From contig CALXTS010000005.1 of NCBI GenBank assembly GCA_944391465.1, positions 1 to 64,000 on the forward strand: 64,000 nucleotides of DNA, given 5' to 3'. Positions 1-8,564 of the stretch are shown in pieces. The notes under the pieces are model-generated. The model saw nothing but the letters and a program-made list of their open reading frames with translations. It had not been told where the DNA came from and did no database searches. Numbering within the stretch: the stretch's first letter is position 1; the number at the start of each line of letters is the position of its first letter. A program made the position numbers and the translations under genes. The DNA comes from an uncultured Alphaproteobacteria bacterium (GTDB lineage Bacteria; Pseudomonadota; Alphaproteobacteria; RF32; CAG-239).

Positions 1-74
1 CGTACCCGGAGGGATTCGAACCCACGACCCTCAGCGTCGGAGGCTGATACTCTATCCAACTGAGCTACGGGTAC
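1..74 (-). tRNA. tRNA-Arg (anticodon CCG)
   Basis: The reverse complement folds as a cloverleaf. The acceptor stem GTACCCG/CGGGTAC is perfect and the anticodon stem TCAGC/GCTGA encloses the loop CTCCGAC, so the anticodon is CCG and it reads CGG (Arg). The T loop is TTCGAAT. One T-T mismatch is visible in the T stem. The discriminator base is G. The window begins at that base, so it cannot be seen whether CCA is encoded. Confidence 0.93.
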
Positions 75-150
75 AAAGACACCTTTTGATTTTTATATCA
101 TTTTATTTCATATTTCTACAAAAATTTTAATATTCTGACAACTTTTCTAC

Positions 151-179
151 TTGACTTCTGGCATAAATATATGTATTAA
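151..179 (+). promoter_or_regulatory. Putative sigma-70 promoter of rpmB
   Basis: TTGACT and TATTAA are separated by 17 bases, about 40 bases upstream of the rpmB start. It is the best hexamer pair in the gap between the tRNA and rpmB. No experimental support is possible here. Confidence 0.5.
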
Positions 180-220
180 CAAGCAACAAGTATGTTTTAC
201 ATCATTTAAGGAATCAAACA

Positions 221-511
221 ATGGCTAAAAAATGCGATATATCCGGCACCGGTGCAATGAGCGGCAATAATGTAAGTCACGCTCATAACAAAACGCGTCG
301 CCGTTTCTTGCCTAATCTTCAAGTTGTATCTTTGTTGAGCGACAGTTTAGGTAAAATTTTCAAACTCAAAGTATGCTCAAAAACATTGCGTACAATAGAG
401 ACCAACGGCGGTTTGGATGCTTATTTGGAATCAACTTCCAATACCAAACTGACGGATGAAGCTAAGAAAATCAAAAAAACGATTTTAAAAAATAAAGCTA
501 ACAAAAAATAA
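221..511 (+). CDS. rpmB: 50S ribosomal protein L28
   Basis: This 96-residue protein is a structural component of the large ribosomal subunit. The N-terminus MAKKCDISGTG is followed by an H-x-N-K-T-R-R-R-F-x-P-N-L segment at about residues 22-33, the usual L28 signature, and the C-terminus is lysine-rich. The length is within the family range for alphaproteobacteria, which carry a longer C-terminal tail than E. coli. The AAGG motif upstream of the ATG serves as ribosome binding site. It has its own promoter and a strong terminator, so it is probably transcribed alone. Confidence 0.96.
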   Translation: MAKKCDISGTGAMSGNNVSHAHNKTRRRFLPNLQVVSLLSDSLGKIFKLKVCSKTLRTIETNGGLDAYLESTSNTKLTDEAKKIKKTILKNKANKK

Positions 512-530
512 TTTATAAAAAAGCTTTTCA

Positions 531-559
531 AACTCCGCTTAAATAAGCGGAGTTTTTTT
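531..559 (+). terminator. Rho-independent terminator after rpmB
   Basis: AACTCCGCTT and AAGCGGAGTT form a 10-bp stem with a four-base loop, followed directly by a run of T. It lies about 20 bases after the rpmB stop codon. Confidence 0.9.
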
Positions 560-603
560 ATCCCCACAATCCACAAGCCCTGAAATTTAAATCATCAATC
601 CTT

Positions 604-632
604 TTGTCTTTTCAAATTTTATTGATTATAAA
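604..632 (+). promoter_or_regulatory. Putative promoter of dnaB
   Basis: TTGTCT and TATAAA are spaced by 17 bases, ending about 33 bases before the dnaB ATG. Both hexamers are near consensus, but the region is very AT-rich, so chance matches are possible. Confidence 0.4.
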
Positions 633-664
633 AAAAGAAAAAACAATAAGGATTCTGATAAACA

Positions 665-2140
665 ATGGAAAAACCCGAAGCAACAACTCTCCCGCAAAAT
701 ATTGAAGCCGAACAAGCCTTAATCGGAGCTATTTTGGCCAACAATAAAGCATTTGAAAAAGTATCTGAATTTTTAAAACCACAACATTTTGCCGATTCTA
801 TCCATGCAAAAATTTTTGAAGTTATCTCAAAATTAATTATGCGCGGACATGTTGCCGATGTTATTACCCTCAAAAACTATTTTGAGCAAGAAGGCTCCCT
901 TTCAGATGTAGGCGGCGCTAAATACCTCGTAAAATTAGCAGACAGCGCCACTCCTTTAACCAATGCCGAATATTACGCACAGTTTATTTATGATAAATAC
1001 CTAAGAAGAGAATTGATATCTACCGGCTTTGATATTGTCAATAATGCCATGAAAGAAGATATCGACTCCGATGCCAATGAACAAATCGAACAAGCGGAAA
1101 GAAAACTTTTTGAAATATCAAACCAAGGAGATATCAACGGAGGCTTTATAGACTTCGCTCAGGCTCTGACATCATCTCTCGGACACATAGAAGAAGCGTA
1201 CCAAAAAGATGGAAAAATTTCAGGTTTGCCAACAGCTTTAGATGCCTTAGACAACAAAATCGGCGGATTGAATAACTCAGACTTAATAATCATCGCAGGG
1301 CGTCCGGCCATGGGAAAAACGGCTCTGGCAACCAACATAGCTTATAATGTAGCAGAATATTTGGCCCACGCCCAAAATGTAGATGAAAAATCTAAAGGGG
1401 TCGCCTTCTTTTCATTAGAAATGTCGGCAGACCAATTAGCAACACGTATTCTTTCAACCGTAACCCAAACCAACGGACACAAAATGCGTACCGGAGAATT
1501 GGATAATGCTGAATTTACGCGTATTGCAGCAGCCGTCCGAGAGTTAGAAAAAATACCTTTATACATAGATGACACCCCCGGACTAAACATAAACACCATC
1601 AGAACACGCGCCCGTCGCCTTAAACGCAATAAAGGTTTAGGGTTAATTGTAATTGATTACATCCAATTAATTATGGGAAACGGAAGCAAACGCTCTGAGG
1701 GAAACAGAGTTCAAGAAATCTCAGAAATTTCTCGAGGATTGAAAATCCTGGCTAAAGAATTAAATGTACCGGTAATCGCGCTTTCACAATTAAACCGCGG
1801 TGTAGAACAAAGAGACGATAAACGCCCTGTAATGTCAGACCTTAGAGAATCAGGATCAATTGAGCAAGACGCCGATATTGTAATGTTTGTTTACAGAGAG
1901 AATTATTACCTTCAGAACGAAGAGCCGCAACAAAAGGCCTCCGAAACGCCGGAACATTTACAAAAAAGAATAGAAGAATGGGAGGCAAGAAAACGAGCCA
2001 CTCAAAATGTATCGGAAGTAATCATCGGTAAACAACGTCATGGACCAACCGGAACAGTTCAATTATTCTGGAACGGAGATTTTGCACAATTCGGCAACCT
2101 GGCAAAAGAAGAATATTTACCCGAACGTATAGGAGATTAA
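665..2140 (+). CDS. dnaB: Replicative DNA helicase DnaB
   Basis: Hexameric 5'-3' helicase that unwinds DNA at the replication fork and binds DnaG primase through its N-terminal domain. The N-terminal domain (LPQNIEAEQALIGAIL) is followed by a RecA-like motor with Walker A GRPAMGKTAL at about residues 215-224. A LIVIDYIQL Walker B region follows, and the DnaB-typical ALSQLNRGVEQR motif precedes SDLRESGSIEQDAD. The 491-residue length is normal and no intein or insertion is seen. The ATG is supported by a weak AAGGA about 14 bases upstream. A small membrane protein gene starts one base after the stop and probably shares the transcript. Confidence 0.97.
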   Translation: MEKPEATTLPQNIEAEQALIGAILANNKAFEKVSEFLKPQHFADSIHAKIFEVISKLIMRGHVADVITLKNYFEQEGSLSDVGGAKYLVKLADSATPLTNAEYYAQFIYDKYLRRELISTGFDIVNNAMKEDIDSDANEQIEQAERKLFEISNQGDINGGFIDFAQALTSSLGHIEEAYQKDGKISGLPTALDALDNKIGGLNNSDLIIIAGRPAMGKTALATNIAYNVAEYLAHAQNVDEKSKGVAFFSLEMSADQLATRILSTVTQTNGHKMRTGELDNAEFTRIAAAVRELEKIPLYIDDTPGLNINTIRTRARRLKRNKGLGLIVIDYIQLIMGNGSKRSEGNRVQEISEISRGLKILAKELNVPVIALSQLNRGVEQRDDKRPVMSDLRESGSIEQDADIVMFVYRENYYLQNEEPQQKASETPEHLQKRIEEWEARKRATQNVSEVIIGKQRHGPTGTVQLFWNGDFAQFGNLAKEEYLPERIGD

Positions 2141-2141
2141 A

Positions 2142-2357
2142 ATGCCCAACAATAATTTTTTCAACATTTTTATATACATATTGGGAATAGCGTTAACAGT
2201 AGCCTTGTTTGCAACGGTTATAGCATTTGGTGCTACAATTTTTGTTTTAAGTTTTGTTTATGTTTTTGTTCCTTTGCTGGTTATAGCCTTTTTCCGTTGG
2301 ATTTGGCTCCGCTTCAAATACAAAGATGAGCGTATAACCTATTACAAAGACAAATAA
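2142..2357 (+). CDS. Small two-helix membrane protein, unknown function
   Basis: This 71-residue protein is almost wholly hydrophobic, with two predicted membrane helices at about residues 8-30 and 32-52. A charged C-terminal tail (RFKYKDERITYYKDK) probably lies in the cytoplasm. The ATG follows the dnaB stop after a single base, and a GGAG in the end of dnaB serves as ribosome binding site, so translation is probably coupled to dnaB. It matches no family I recognise. That it is a real gene rests on the spacing, the ribosome binding site and the clean membrane pattern. Confidence 0.7.
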   Translation: MPNNNFFNIFIYILGIALTVALFATVIAFGATIFVLSFVYVFVPLLVIAFFRWIWLRFKYKDERITYYKDK

Positions 2358-2375
2358 AACGACGGAACTTACAAA

Positions 2376-2813
2376 ATGAACGATTTTTGGAAACACAAAA
2401 AAGTTTCAGAATTTACGGATGAGGAATGGGAATCAATCTGCACCAACTGCGGACACTGTTGCCGTATAAAACTCCAAGACGAAGATAATGATGAAATTTA
2501 TTATACAAACATCATTTGCCGATATTTTGATGAAAAAAAATGTCTTTGCACAGAATATAAAAATCGTTGCATACTTGTTCCAAGTTGCTTAAAACTCACC
2601 CAAAAAAACTTCAAAAATATCCCATGGATGCCCAAAAACTGCGCCTATCGTATTTTAGGAGAAACCGGAGATTTACCAATATGGCATCCCTTAGTCAGCC
2701 ACCAACCGCTACCTATGGAATATTCCGTAAAAAACAAAGTTATCAACGAAACTTTATTATCGGAAGATGACTGGGAAGACCATATAACCGATGAGGATTT
2801 TAATCGTGTCTGA
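2376..2813 (+). CDS. UPF0260 (YcgN-like) cysteine-cluster protein, copy 1
   Basis: This 145-residue protein has the UPF0260 pattern. An N-terminal FWKHKKVSEFTDEEWE is followed by a cysteine cluster C-T-N-C-G-H-C-C at about residues 22-29, further cysteines near 49, 56 and 58, and a C-terminal W-M-P-K-N-C-A-Y-R and LPIWHPL. The family is predicted to bind metal through these cysteines, but its biochemical role is not established. A second, diverged copy overlaps its 3' end, an arrangement I do not expect for this normally single-copy gene. Confidence 0.88.
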   Translation: MNDFWKHKKVSEFTDEEWESICTNCGHCCRIKLQDEDNDEIYYTNIICRYFDEKKCLCTEYKNRCILVPSCLKLTQKNFKNIPWMPKNCAYRILGETGDLPIWHPLVSHQPLPMEYSVKNKVINETLLSEDDWEDHITDEDFNRV

Positions 2814-3306
2814 TTACCTGATAGAAGAAAAATTTGATCCGCAATCTCGTTTTGATAATATGGATGATGTAGAACCGGAATTTTGGAAACACAAAAAACT
2901 GGAAGAAATGAATAAACGAGAATGGGAACTCCTTTGCGACGGATGCGGCAAATGTTGCTTAAACAAACTTGAAATCCGTAAACAAATAAAATTTACCAAT
3001 GCATGCTGTCGTTTTTTAGATACAAATACATGCTTATGCAAAATTTATGAACACCGTTTTAAAAAAGTTTCAGACTGCCGAGACATAACATTAGATGCTA
3101 TTCGAGAACAACCGCAATGGCTTCCTAAAACTTGTACTTACTGGCTGTTAGACAACGGTTATGAGTTGCCGAGTTGGCATCCGCTCATTACCAAAAGAGC
3201 ATCATCTGTTCACGAGGCCGGAATGTCCTTAAAAAATCGTCCGGTTATTTCAGAATCTGAGGTTGACGACTATGAAAATTACATTGTTGACTGGCAAGAC
3301 CTTTGA
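2806..3306 (+). CDS. UPF0260 (YcgN-like) cysteine-cluster protein, copy 2
   Basis: A paralogue of the preceding gene, about 166 residues. FWKHKKLEEMNKREWE, C-D-G-C-G-K-C-C, W-L-P-K-T-C-T-Y-W and LPSWHPLIT line up one-to-one with copy 1. I place the start at GTG 2806, because a GAGG lies nine bases upstream. An in-frame ATG at 2791 would sit on top of that ribosome binding site. Either way it overlaps the end of copy 1, so the two are translationally coupled. Function unknown; metal binding is inferred from the cysteines. Confidence 0.86.
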   Translation: MSDYLIEEKFDPQSRFDNMDDVEPEFWKHKKLEEMNKREWELLCDGCGKCCLNKLEIRKQIKFTNACCRFLDTNTCLCKIYEHRFKKVSDCRDITLDAIREQPQWLPKTCTYWLLDNGYELPSWHPLITKRASSVHEAGMSLKNRPVISESEVDDYENYIVDWQDL

Positions 3307-3982
3307 TTTATCAAAACATCTGGATTTTAAAATAAAAGTTGTTCACTCCAAACGAGCAAAACGACTAACCTTGCGTATTGATGAAATGGAACGCCTTCCG
3401 ATATTGACGGTTCCTCAGCGTTGCTCAGAAAAAAAAGCCTTAGCTTTTGTAGAAGAACATCAAGATTGGATAACCAATATGTTGGCCAAACTTCCCAAAA
3501 GCAAAAAAATAAAAGACGGCAGCCAAATAAGTTTTTTCGGACAAATTCTCACCATCAGCCACCACCCGGAACTGAGAGCCGGAACATATATTGAAGGCAC
3601 CAAAATCATTGTTTGCGGAAACAAAGAATTCATACATCGCCGTGTAATAGACTTTCTAAAAAAACAAGCTCACGAACGATTACTTGAACTTTCAAAAGCA
3701 AAAGCACGATTAATAAACTGCGAAATAAACAGTGTTTGTATTAAAGAAACTAAGTCCCGTTGGGGAAGTTGCTCCAGCAAAAATAATATCAACTATAACT
3801 GGAGAATAACCCTAGCTCCGGCGTACGTTATAAATTATCTCATCAGCCATGAAGTCTCTCATTTAGCACACCAAGATCATTCTAAAGAATTTTGGGCTTG
3901 TGTTGAAAGACTATGTCCGGATTACAAAGATGGTCGCAAATGGCTCAAGATAAAAGGCAAAGAACTTTATCTGTATATCTGA
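3272..3982 (+). CDS. YgjP-type (DUF45) zinc metallopeptidase-like protein
   Basis: The C-terminal half carries the DUF45/YgjP signature. KETKSRWGSCSSKNNI is followed by LISHEVSHLAHQDHS, where H-E-x-x-H provides two zinc ligands and the active-site glutamate; then F-W and W-L-K. The family is related to SprT/WLM peptidases, but its substrate is unknown. I choose ATG 3272 over a TTG nine bases earlier because a GAGG lies about ten bases before the ATG. It overlaps the end of the second UPF0260 gene by 35 bases, in another frame, so the three genes form one coupled unit. Confidence 0.88.
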   Translation: MKITLLTGKTFDLSKHLDFKIKVVHSKRAKRLTLRIDEMERLPILTVPQRCSEKKALAFVEEHQDWITNMLAKLPKSKKIKDGSQISFFGQILTISHHPELRAGTYIEGTKIIVCGNKEFIHRRVIDFLKKQAHERLLELSKAKARLINCEINSVCIKETKSRWGSCSSKNNINYNWRITLAPAYVINYLISHEVSHLAHQDHSKEFWACVERLCPDYKDGRKWLKIKGKELYLYI

Positions 3983-3990
3983 GAGTGCTA

Positions 3991-4019
3991 TTGATTTTTG
4001 AGGTTTTTCTCCCTATATT
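3991..4019 (+). promoter_or_regulatory. Putative promoter of the Bax inhibitor-1 gene
   Basis: TTGATT and TATATT are spaced by 17 bases in the 84-base gap before the gene at 4067, whose ribosome binding site is AAAGGAG. Confidence 0.45.
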
Positions 4020-4066
4020 AAAAAGGTAAATTAATTTTTCCGATTATAAAAGGAGATATACTCATT

Positions 4067-4795
4067 ATGGAAAACAAAACTATCAGCAAAGCCGGCAGCA
4101 TTTCAAATGTTGATTTAGGGCTTCGTGAATATATGATGCGCGTTTACAATTATATGACCGGCGGATTATGCATTACCGCTTTGGTCGCCTATTTAATCGC
4201 TAATACCTCGCTCATTCGTGTATTTTTTAATATTGCTCCAACCGGACAAATTCTTGGAATGTCAGGATTCGGTTGGTTGGCCCTTTTTGCTCCGTTTATA
4301 ATGGTTTTTGCCTTCGGTTGGGTTTTAGCTAAGGGAACCACAGCTCAAGTTCAAGGGGTGTTCTGGGGATTTTCCGCTGTAATGGGCGCCTCTCTTGCTC
4401 CCATTGTTCTAAGCTACACAGGAGCCAGCGTTACCCGTATCTTTTTAATCACAGCCGCAATGTTCGGCGGTATGAGTATTTATGGTTATACCACAAAACG
4501 TGATTTAACCGGCATGGGTTCTTTTATGATTATGGGTGTCTGGGGAATAGTAATTGCTTCAATCGTCAATATTTTTCTTAAAAGCCCCGGATTATATTAT
4601 GCCATTTCATTTTTAAGCGTTATAGCTTTTACAGCCCTAACCGCTTTTGATACGCAAAAGATTAGAGAAATATATATGGAAAGTGATGATAGCGGAACAA
4701 TAACACGTAAAGCTATCGCCGGAGCTCTTAATCTTTATATGGATTTTATCAATATGTTTATAGCTTTGCTTAATTTATTTGGCGAAAGAAGATAA
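4067..4795 (+). CDS. Bax inhibitor-1/YccA family inner membrane protein
   Basis: This 242-residue protein has seven hydrophobic segments. It shows the family pattern: an N-terminal LREYMMRVYNYMTGGL, a central GASVTRIFLITAAMFGGMSIYGYTT-like helix, and the C-terminal LTAFDTQKI followed by ALNLYMDFINMFIALLNLFG. YccA/BI-1 proteins sit in the inner membrane; some inhibit FtsH and others act as pH-sensitive calcium leaks. Which role applies here cannot be told. A good AAGGAG ribosome binding site precedes the ATG. It is monocistronic, ending at a bidirectional terminator. Confidence 0.93.
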   Translation: MENKTISKAGSISNVDLGLREYMMRVYNYMTGGLCITALVAYLIANTSLIRVFFNIAPTGQILGMSGFGWLALFAPFIMVFAFGWVLAKGTTAQVQGVFWGFSAVMGASLAPIVLSYTGASVTRIFLITAAMFGGMSIYGYTTKRDLTGMGSFMIMGVWGIVIASIVNIFLKSPGLYYAISFLSVIAFTALTAFDTQKIREIYMESDDSGTITRKAIAGALNLYMDFINMFIALLNLFGERR

Positions 4796-4798
4796 GAC

Positions 4799-4842
4799 AA
4801 ACCAAAAAGAAAGGCTCTAAAATGAGCCTTTCTTTTTGGTTT
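4799..4842. terminator. Bidirectional terminator
   Basis: AACCAAAAAGAAAGGCTC pairs with GAGCCTTTCTTTTTGGTT around a short AT loop, giving an 18-bp stem. It lies between the convergent genes ending at 4795 and 4817, and the stop codon of the minus-strand gene falls inside it. The A/T-rich arms give U tracts in both directions. Confidence 0.85.
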
Positions 4843-5941
4843 CCTCTTCACAAAATTCAATATAATTTTCTTTATGTAGCTTAGCTTTTTCAACAGCAAC
4901 AATAGCCTGTTCAATCAATTTTTTTGCAGACTTTGCCGGAGTTGGATAAAAATTAACACCGACACTAAAAATGATATTATAATCTTGAGCAGCCTTTTTC
5001 ATAACCTCTTTAATTTTCTCAAACTCAGATAAAAATTCTTTTTTATCCGAGATATCAGGAAAAAGAATCCAAAATTGGTACTTCATCCCTCGAGCAACCG
5101 TACAATTTTTCTTAAGACTCATAACCAAACCGGTAGCCATATCGTTCAAAATTTTTTCTTTCCAAAATTTATCTGTTTTTTTATCAAAATCATCTATTGC
5201 CAAACCAACAACCGCAACAATATTTTTTGGCAATGAAGCTTTTTTATAAATTTCATTATTAACAGCAACTTGAACTCTGTCTTCCCACAAAAAGAAATTC
5301 GGTAATCCTGTCAGCTCATCATACATATTTTTAATAACATTTCCGGAATCCCGCTCAATATGACTTCCGATTAAAATAAAAGAAAAATGACTTGTATCCG
5401 GCAAATAAATAGCTTGTATCTCATTATTTATAATTTTACCGTTTTCTGCTCGAAGTTTAGCGGCATATTTTTTACCGGAAGTCAACATTTCTCCGATATT
5501 TTCAGCCAAAGAATTCCATTGAGATTTATCAACAAAAGACAAAAAAGGAACATCTAAAACCTGACGTTGATCAGTAATCCCCAAAATCATCATCATTGTT
5601 TTATTCATATAAATAATTTTATCATCACTGACCACAGCCACCGGGCGTTCGGAGTTATCAAGCACCAAACGAATCATATCAGCCAGACTAACATCCATAT
5701 TTTGCCATAAATGCTTTTCCTTTTTCAAAGACTGAGTATCTTTTTCTGCTTGTTTTTGCATAGGCATTTCATTAAAAACATCGTTACTAAATTCAATTTT
5801 TTCCAAAGCATCTAAATTAATATGATGCTTTGCGGCATCATCTAAAACGGACAAATCATCAAAAGAAGACACTCCCAAGTCAGTACCGCCTTCTAAATCA
5901 ATATCAATATTTGAAAAAAAGTTTTTTTCTGTGGCAGTCAT
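4817..5941 (-). CDS. PAS plus degenerate GGDEF domain protein
   Basis: This 374-residue soluble protein has an acidic N-terminus of about 90 residues and a PAS-like domain at about 95-190 (RPVAVVSDDKIIYMNKTMMMILG). A GGDEF fold follows, starting with YDELTGLPNFFLWEDRV near residue 208. The position of the GGDEF signature reads RGMKYQFWILFPD, so the catalytic loop of a diguanylate cyclase is missing. I expect no cyclic-di-GMP synthesis. A role as a sensor or protein-interaction module is inferred. It is divergently transcribed from the kinase-like gene at 6059. Confidence 0.8.
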   Translation of the reverse strand: MTATEKNFFSNIDIDLEGGTDLGVSSFDDLSVLDDAAKHHINLDALEKIEFSNDVFNEMPMQKQAEKDTQSLKKEKHLWQNMDVSLADMIRLVLDNSERPVAVVSDDKIIYMNKTMMMILGITDQRQVLDVPFLSFVDKSQWNSLAENIGEMLTSGKKYAAKLRAENGKIINNEIQAIYLPDTSHFSFILIGSHIERDSGNVIKNMYDELTGLPNFFLWEDRVQVAVNNEIYKKASLPKNIVAVVGLAIDDFDKKTDKFWKEKILNDMATGLVMSLKKNCTVARGMKYQFWILFPDISDKKEFLSEFEKIKEVMKKAAQDYNIIFSVGVNFYPTPAKSAKKLIEQAIVAVEKAKLHKENYIEFCEEETKKKGSF

Positions 5942-6058
5942 TTTTTACCTCTTGCCCTATAGTATATATTTATAAGAGGTTAAAAAACAATAAAATCTTT
6001 GCAGTTTATTAATAAAATATCTCTATACTGAAAAAAATTGAATATTTGGAACAAAAAA

Positions 6059-8068
6059 ATGAGCCTTGAAGAAACTCCGATAAATACAGAAAAAAACTCA
6101 GCGGAAACAAACCGAAAAAACATTTATGTTTTAAAAGAGCGTTTTGAAATTGACTTTAACTCTCCCTTGCCTGTTTTTGATACAAACGGAGCAAAGGCGT
6201 TTGCCGTAACTGATAAAATAAATCCGCAACGCCCGCTTTTTGCCTTGATATGTAATAATAATTTTCCACCGCGACTTTCTGTTCTTCCTTACCTTAAATC
6301 GACAGAAAATCCCAATTTGTTAAAGCTGGTAGAGTATGATATTATAGACTATCTTCCGGAAGGTTCTCGCAATGTTGCCCTGATTTACAAACAGCCCGGA
6401 GGTCCTCGAGCAGACAATTTTACAGAAACCACAATAACTCCGGAAATTTTCAAGAAATTTCTTTCATCATTAACCAGCGCCGGTGAAAATCTCCGAGCTA
6501 ACAATATTACTCACCGAGCCATTCGTCTAGATAACATCTTTTATAAAGATGAAAATCGAACCGAGTTAATTTTAGGAGATTGCGCCGCATCATTTCCCGG
6601 TCTATACCAACCTATAGAATATGAAACAATAGAAAGCTCATTATGCATACCTCAAGGAAGAGGCAACGGAACGAATGGTAATGATATTTATTCAATTGGC
6701 GTAACCCTACTAAGTCTATATTTGCAAAAAGACATCTCACTTAACATGTCGGCTCCGGAAATTATCCGCAACAAGTTAAAAAGAGGCTCATACCAAACAT
6801 TAACGGAAAAACATAAAATTATACCGCTAGTTTCTACGGTTCTGAGAGGATTGTTAAATGACAACCCCAACAACCGATGGAGTTTTAGCCAAATTTACAA
6901 ATTTTTAGAGCATAATGAAGCAAGTTTTTCAAATACAGAAAGTCTTGAGCAATCGCCAAGAGCCTTGGTCATCAACGGAGAAAAGCACTATACCGCTCGA
7001 GACGTAGCTATTGCTCTTCAAAACAATCCTGAAGAAGCGATAACGCTATTTAAATCCGGAAAATTGCTGGATTGGATAAAAAACGGCTTAGACAATGAAA
7101 AACTCTATTCAAAAATAGAAAAGCAACTTGAGACTCTCAGTGAAGATAACCACAACTTCGAAACCGTATCAGCAGGTATTTGTATAACATTAGATAATAA
7201 CCTGCCGATAAAACATGGAAATATTTATATTTATCCGGATGGTATTCCCAAAACAATATTCCACTATCTTAAAAATGAATATTCTTTAAAAGATATTTTT
7301 GCAATTTTTAACAGTGACTTAGTGCGTTTATGGTACCAAGAACAGAACAGTCTGCGTGCACCGAGCAATTTCAGTGAATTTAAAAACTACCTTAATAACA
7401 AAACTTATGGTTACGGAGTTGATCGCATTATGTATGATTTTGATGAAGATATACCCTGTACAAGCCCGTTAATCGGTAAAGACTTTGTCAACACTCCTTC
7501 CAGACTATTGAGATCCTTAAACAGAAATTATTCAAACATGAAGGACGCCATTCCTTATGACCGTAACATTATAGCATACCTGCGTTGTAAGATGGGAAAA
7601 AAAATTGACGGAATTATATCAGACCTAAACTCCAATCAAGAATATGCGCAAAGCAATGCCGTACTCCGTTTGTACTCCAATATTCAAAATAAAAACGGCC
7701 CGGCTTCTCTACCCAACTTAACCTTATGGTTGGTTAATCTCGTTAAACCGATAATAAAATCCTATCATAATCTAAAATACCAAAAATACTTAGAACATGA
7801 ACTTGTAAAAACGGCACGCACGGGAAAAATAATTGATCTTTACAATATGCTGGAAGATGAACATGCTCGCAGTAAAGACACAGATGACTATACCAAAGCC
7901 TCAAAAGAAGCCTATTCATTAAACCGTGAACGCAACAGACTATTAAACGAAAGAGGAAAGATAGAAGAAGAATATCGAGAATTAGCTCTCCGTATCACGG
8001 CAATCCTCGGAATTTTTACCATGCTATCAGCATTTGTATTTAACTTAATAAGATTGTTAAGCGCATGA
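6059..8068 (+). CDS. Protein kinase-like (probable pseudokinase) tail-anchored protein
   Basis: About 669 residues. Residues 30-290 resemble a Hanks-type Ser/Thr kinase. The catalytic loop reads ITHRAIRLDNIFY at about 151-163, where the catalytic Asp of HRD is Ala while the Asn is kept. The magnesium loop reads GDCAAS in place of DFG, and DIYSIGVTLLSL matches the F-helix. About 300 residues of unknown fold follow, then a charged coil and a C-terminal membrane helix (ITAILGIFTMLSAFVFNLI). I start at ATG 6059, which has a TTGGA about nine bases upstream. A TTG 21 bases earlier is in frame but less likely. The stop overlaps the next membrane gene (ATGA), so the two proteins probably work together. 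Confidence 0.68.
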   Translation: MSLEETPINTEKNSAETNRKNIYVLKERFEIDFNSPLPVFDTNGAKAFAVTDKINPQRPLFALICNNNFPPRLSVLPYLKSTENPNLLKLVEYDIIDYLPEGSRNVALIYKQPGGPRADNFTETTITPEIFKKFLSSLTSAGENLRANNITHRAIRLDNIFYKDENRTELILGDCAASFPGLYQPIEYETIESSLCIPQGRGNGTNGNDIYSIGVTLLSLYLQKDISLNMSAPEIIRNKLKRGSYQTLTEKHKIIPLVSTVLRGLLNDNPNNRWSFSQIYKFLEHNEASFSNTESLEQSPRALVINGEKHYTARDVAIALQNNPEEAITLFKSGKLLDWIKNGLDNEKLYSKIEKQLETLSEDNHNFETVSAGICITLDNNLPIKHGNIYIYPDGIPKTIFHYLKNEYSLKDIFAIFNSDLVRLWYQEQNSLRAPSNFSEFKNYLNNKTYGYGVDRIMYDFDEDIPCTSPLIGKDFVNTPSRLLRSLNRNYSNMKDAIPYDRNIIAYLRCKMGKKIDGIISDLNSNQEYAQSNAVLRLYSNIQNKNGPASLPNLTLWLVNLVKPIIKSYHNLKYQKYLEHELVKTARTGKIIDLYNMLEDEHARSKDTDDYTKASKEAYSLNRERNRLLNERGKIEEEYRELALRITAILGIFTMLSAFVFNLIRLLSA

Positions 8069-8529
8069 AAAAACTACCTAAAAAAGAAACTACGAAAAAA
8101 AATCTGCGATTGAATCTTTTCCAAAAATTGATTCTTTTCATAGGTCTATTTATCTTAATAATTTCGACACTCCCGATTTTAGTTGTAATTTTCGTCGGAC
8201 TGCTCCCTACATTGACAATCATGCTCACAGACTCCAAAAATGCATATAAAATTACAATAGTTGGCTGTTTTAACCTTGCCGGTGTTTTAATATGTTCAAC
8301 AAGTTTGCTCAATCAATTTGACTTTAATGAAGCCTTTTCAATTATCAGTAATATTTTCAATCTGATAATCATGCTAAGCTCGGCAGCCTTAGGTGTTATT
8401 TTATACTACGAAATGCCAAATCTTTTTGTTTTCATTTCTCGAATCACACACCAAAAACGCCTCAAATATATAGAATACAGACTTGAAAAACTTGCGGCCG
8501 AATGGGGAAACAGCATTAGAAACAACTAA
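8065..8529 (+). CDS. Membrane protein coupled to the kinase-like gene
   Basis: This 154-residue protein has a basic N-terminus, about four hydrophobic segments (roughly residues 20-50, 62-78 and 90-120) and a charged C-terminal helix. Its ATG overlaps the TGA of the kinase-like gene in an ATGA, so translation is coupled. It matches no family I know. A partnership with the upstream tail-anchored protein in the inner membrane is inferred only from gene order. Confidence 0.65.
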   Translation: MKKLPKKETTKKNLRLNLFQKLILFIGLFILIISTLPILVVIFVGLLPTLTIMLTDSKNAYKITIVGCFNLAGVLICSTSLLNQFDFNEAFSIISNIFNLIIMLSSAALGVILYYEMPNLFVFISRITHQKRLKYIEYRLEKLAAEWGNSIRNN

Positions 8530-8560
8530 AAAGGTCCCCGAAAAAAATTCGGGAACCTTT
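8530..8560. terminator. Bidirectional terminator
   Basis: AAAGGTCCCCGAA and TTCGGGAACCTTT form a stem with one C-A mismatch, between the convergent genes ending at 8529 and 8565. Confidence 0.75.
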
Positions 8561-8564
8561 AACC

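Noticed and set aside
1342..1629. 95-codon minus-strand frame in dnaB
   Set aside because: A shadow of dnaB in the complementary frame; no ribosome binding site or conserved motif.
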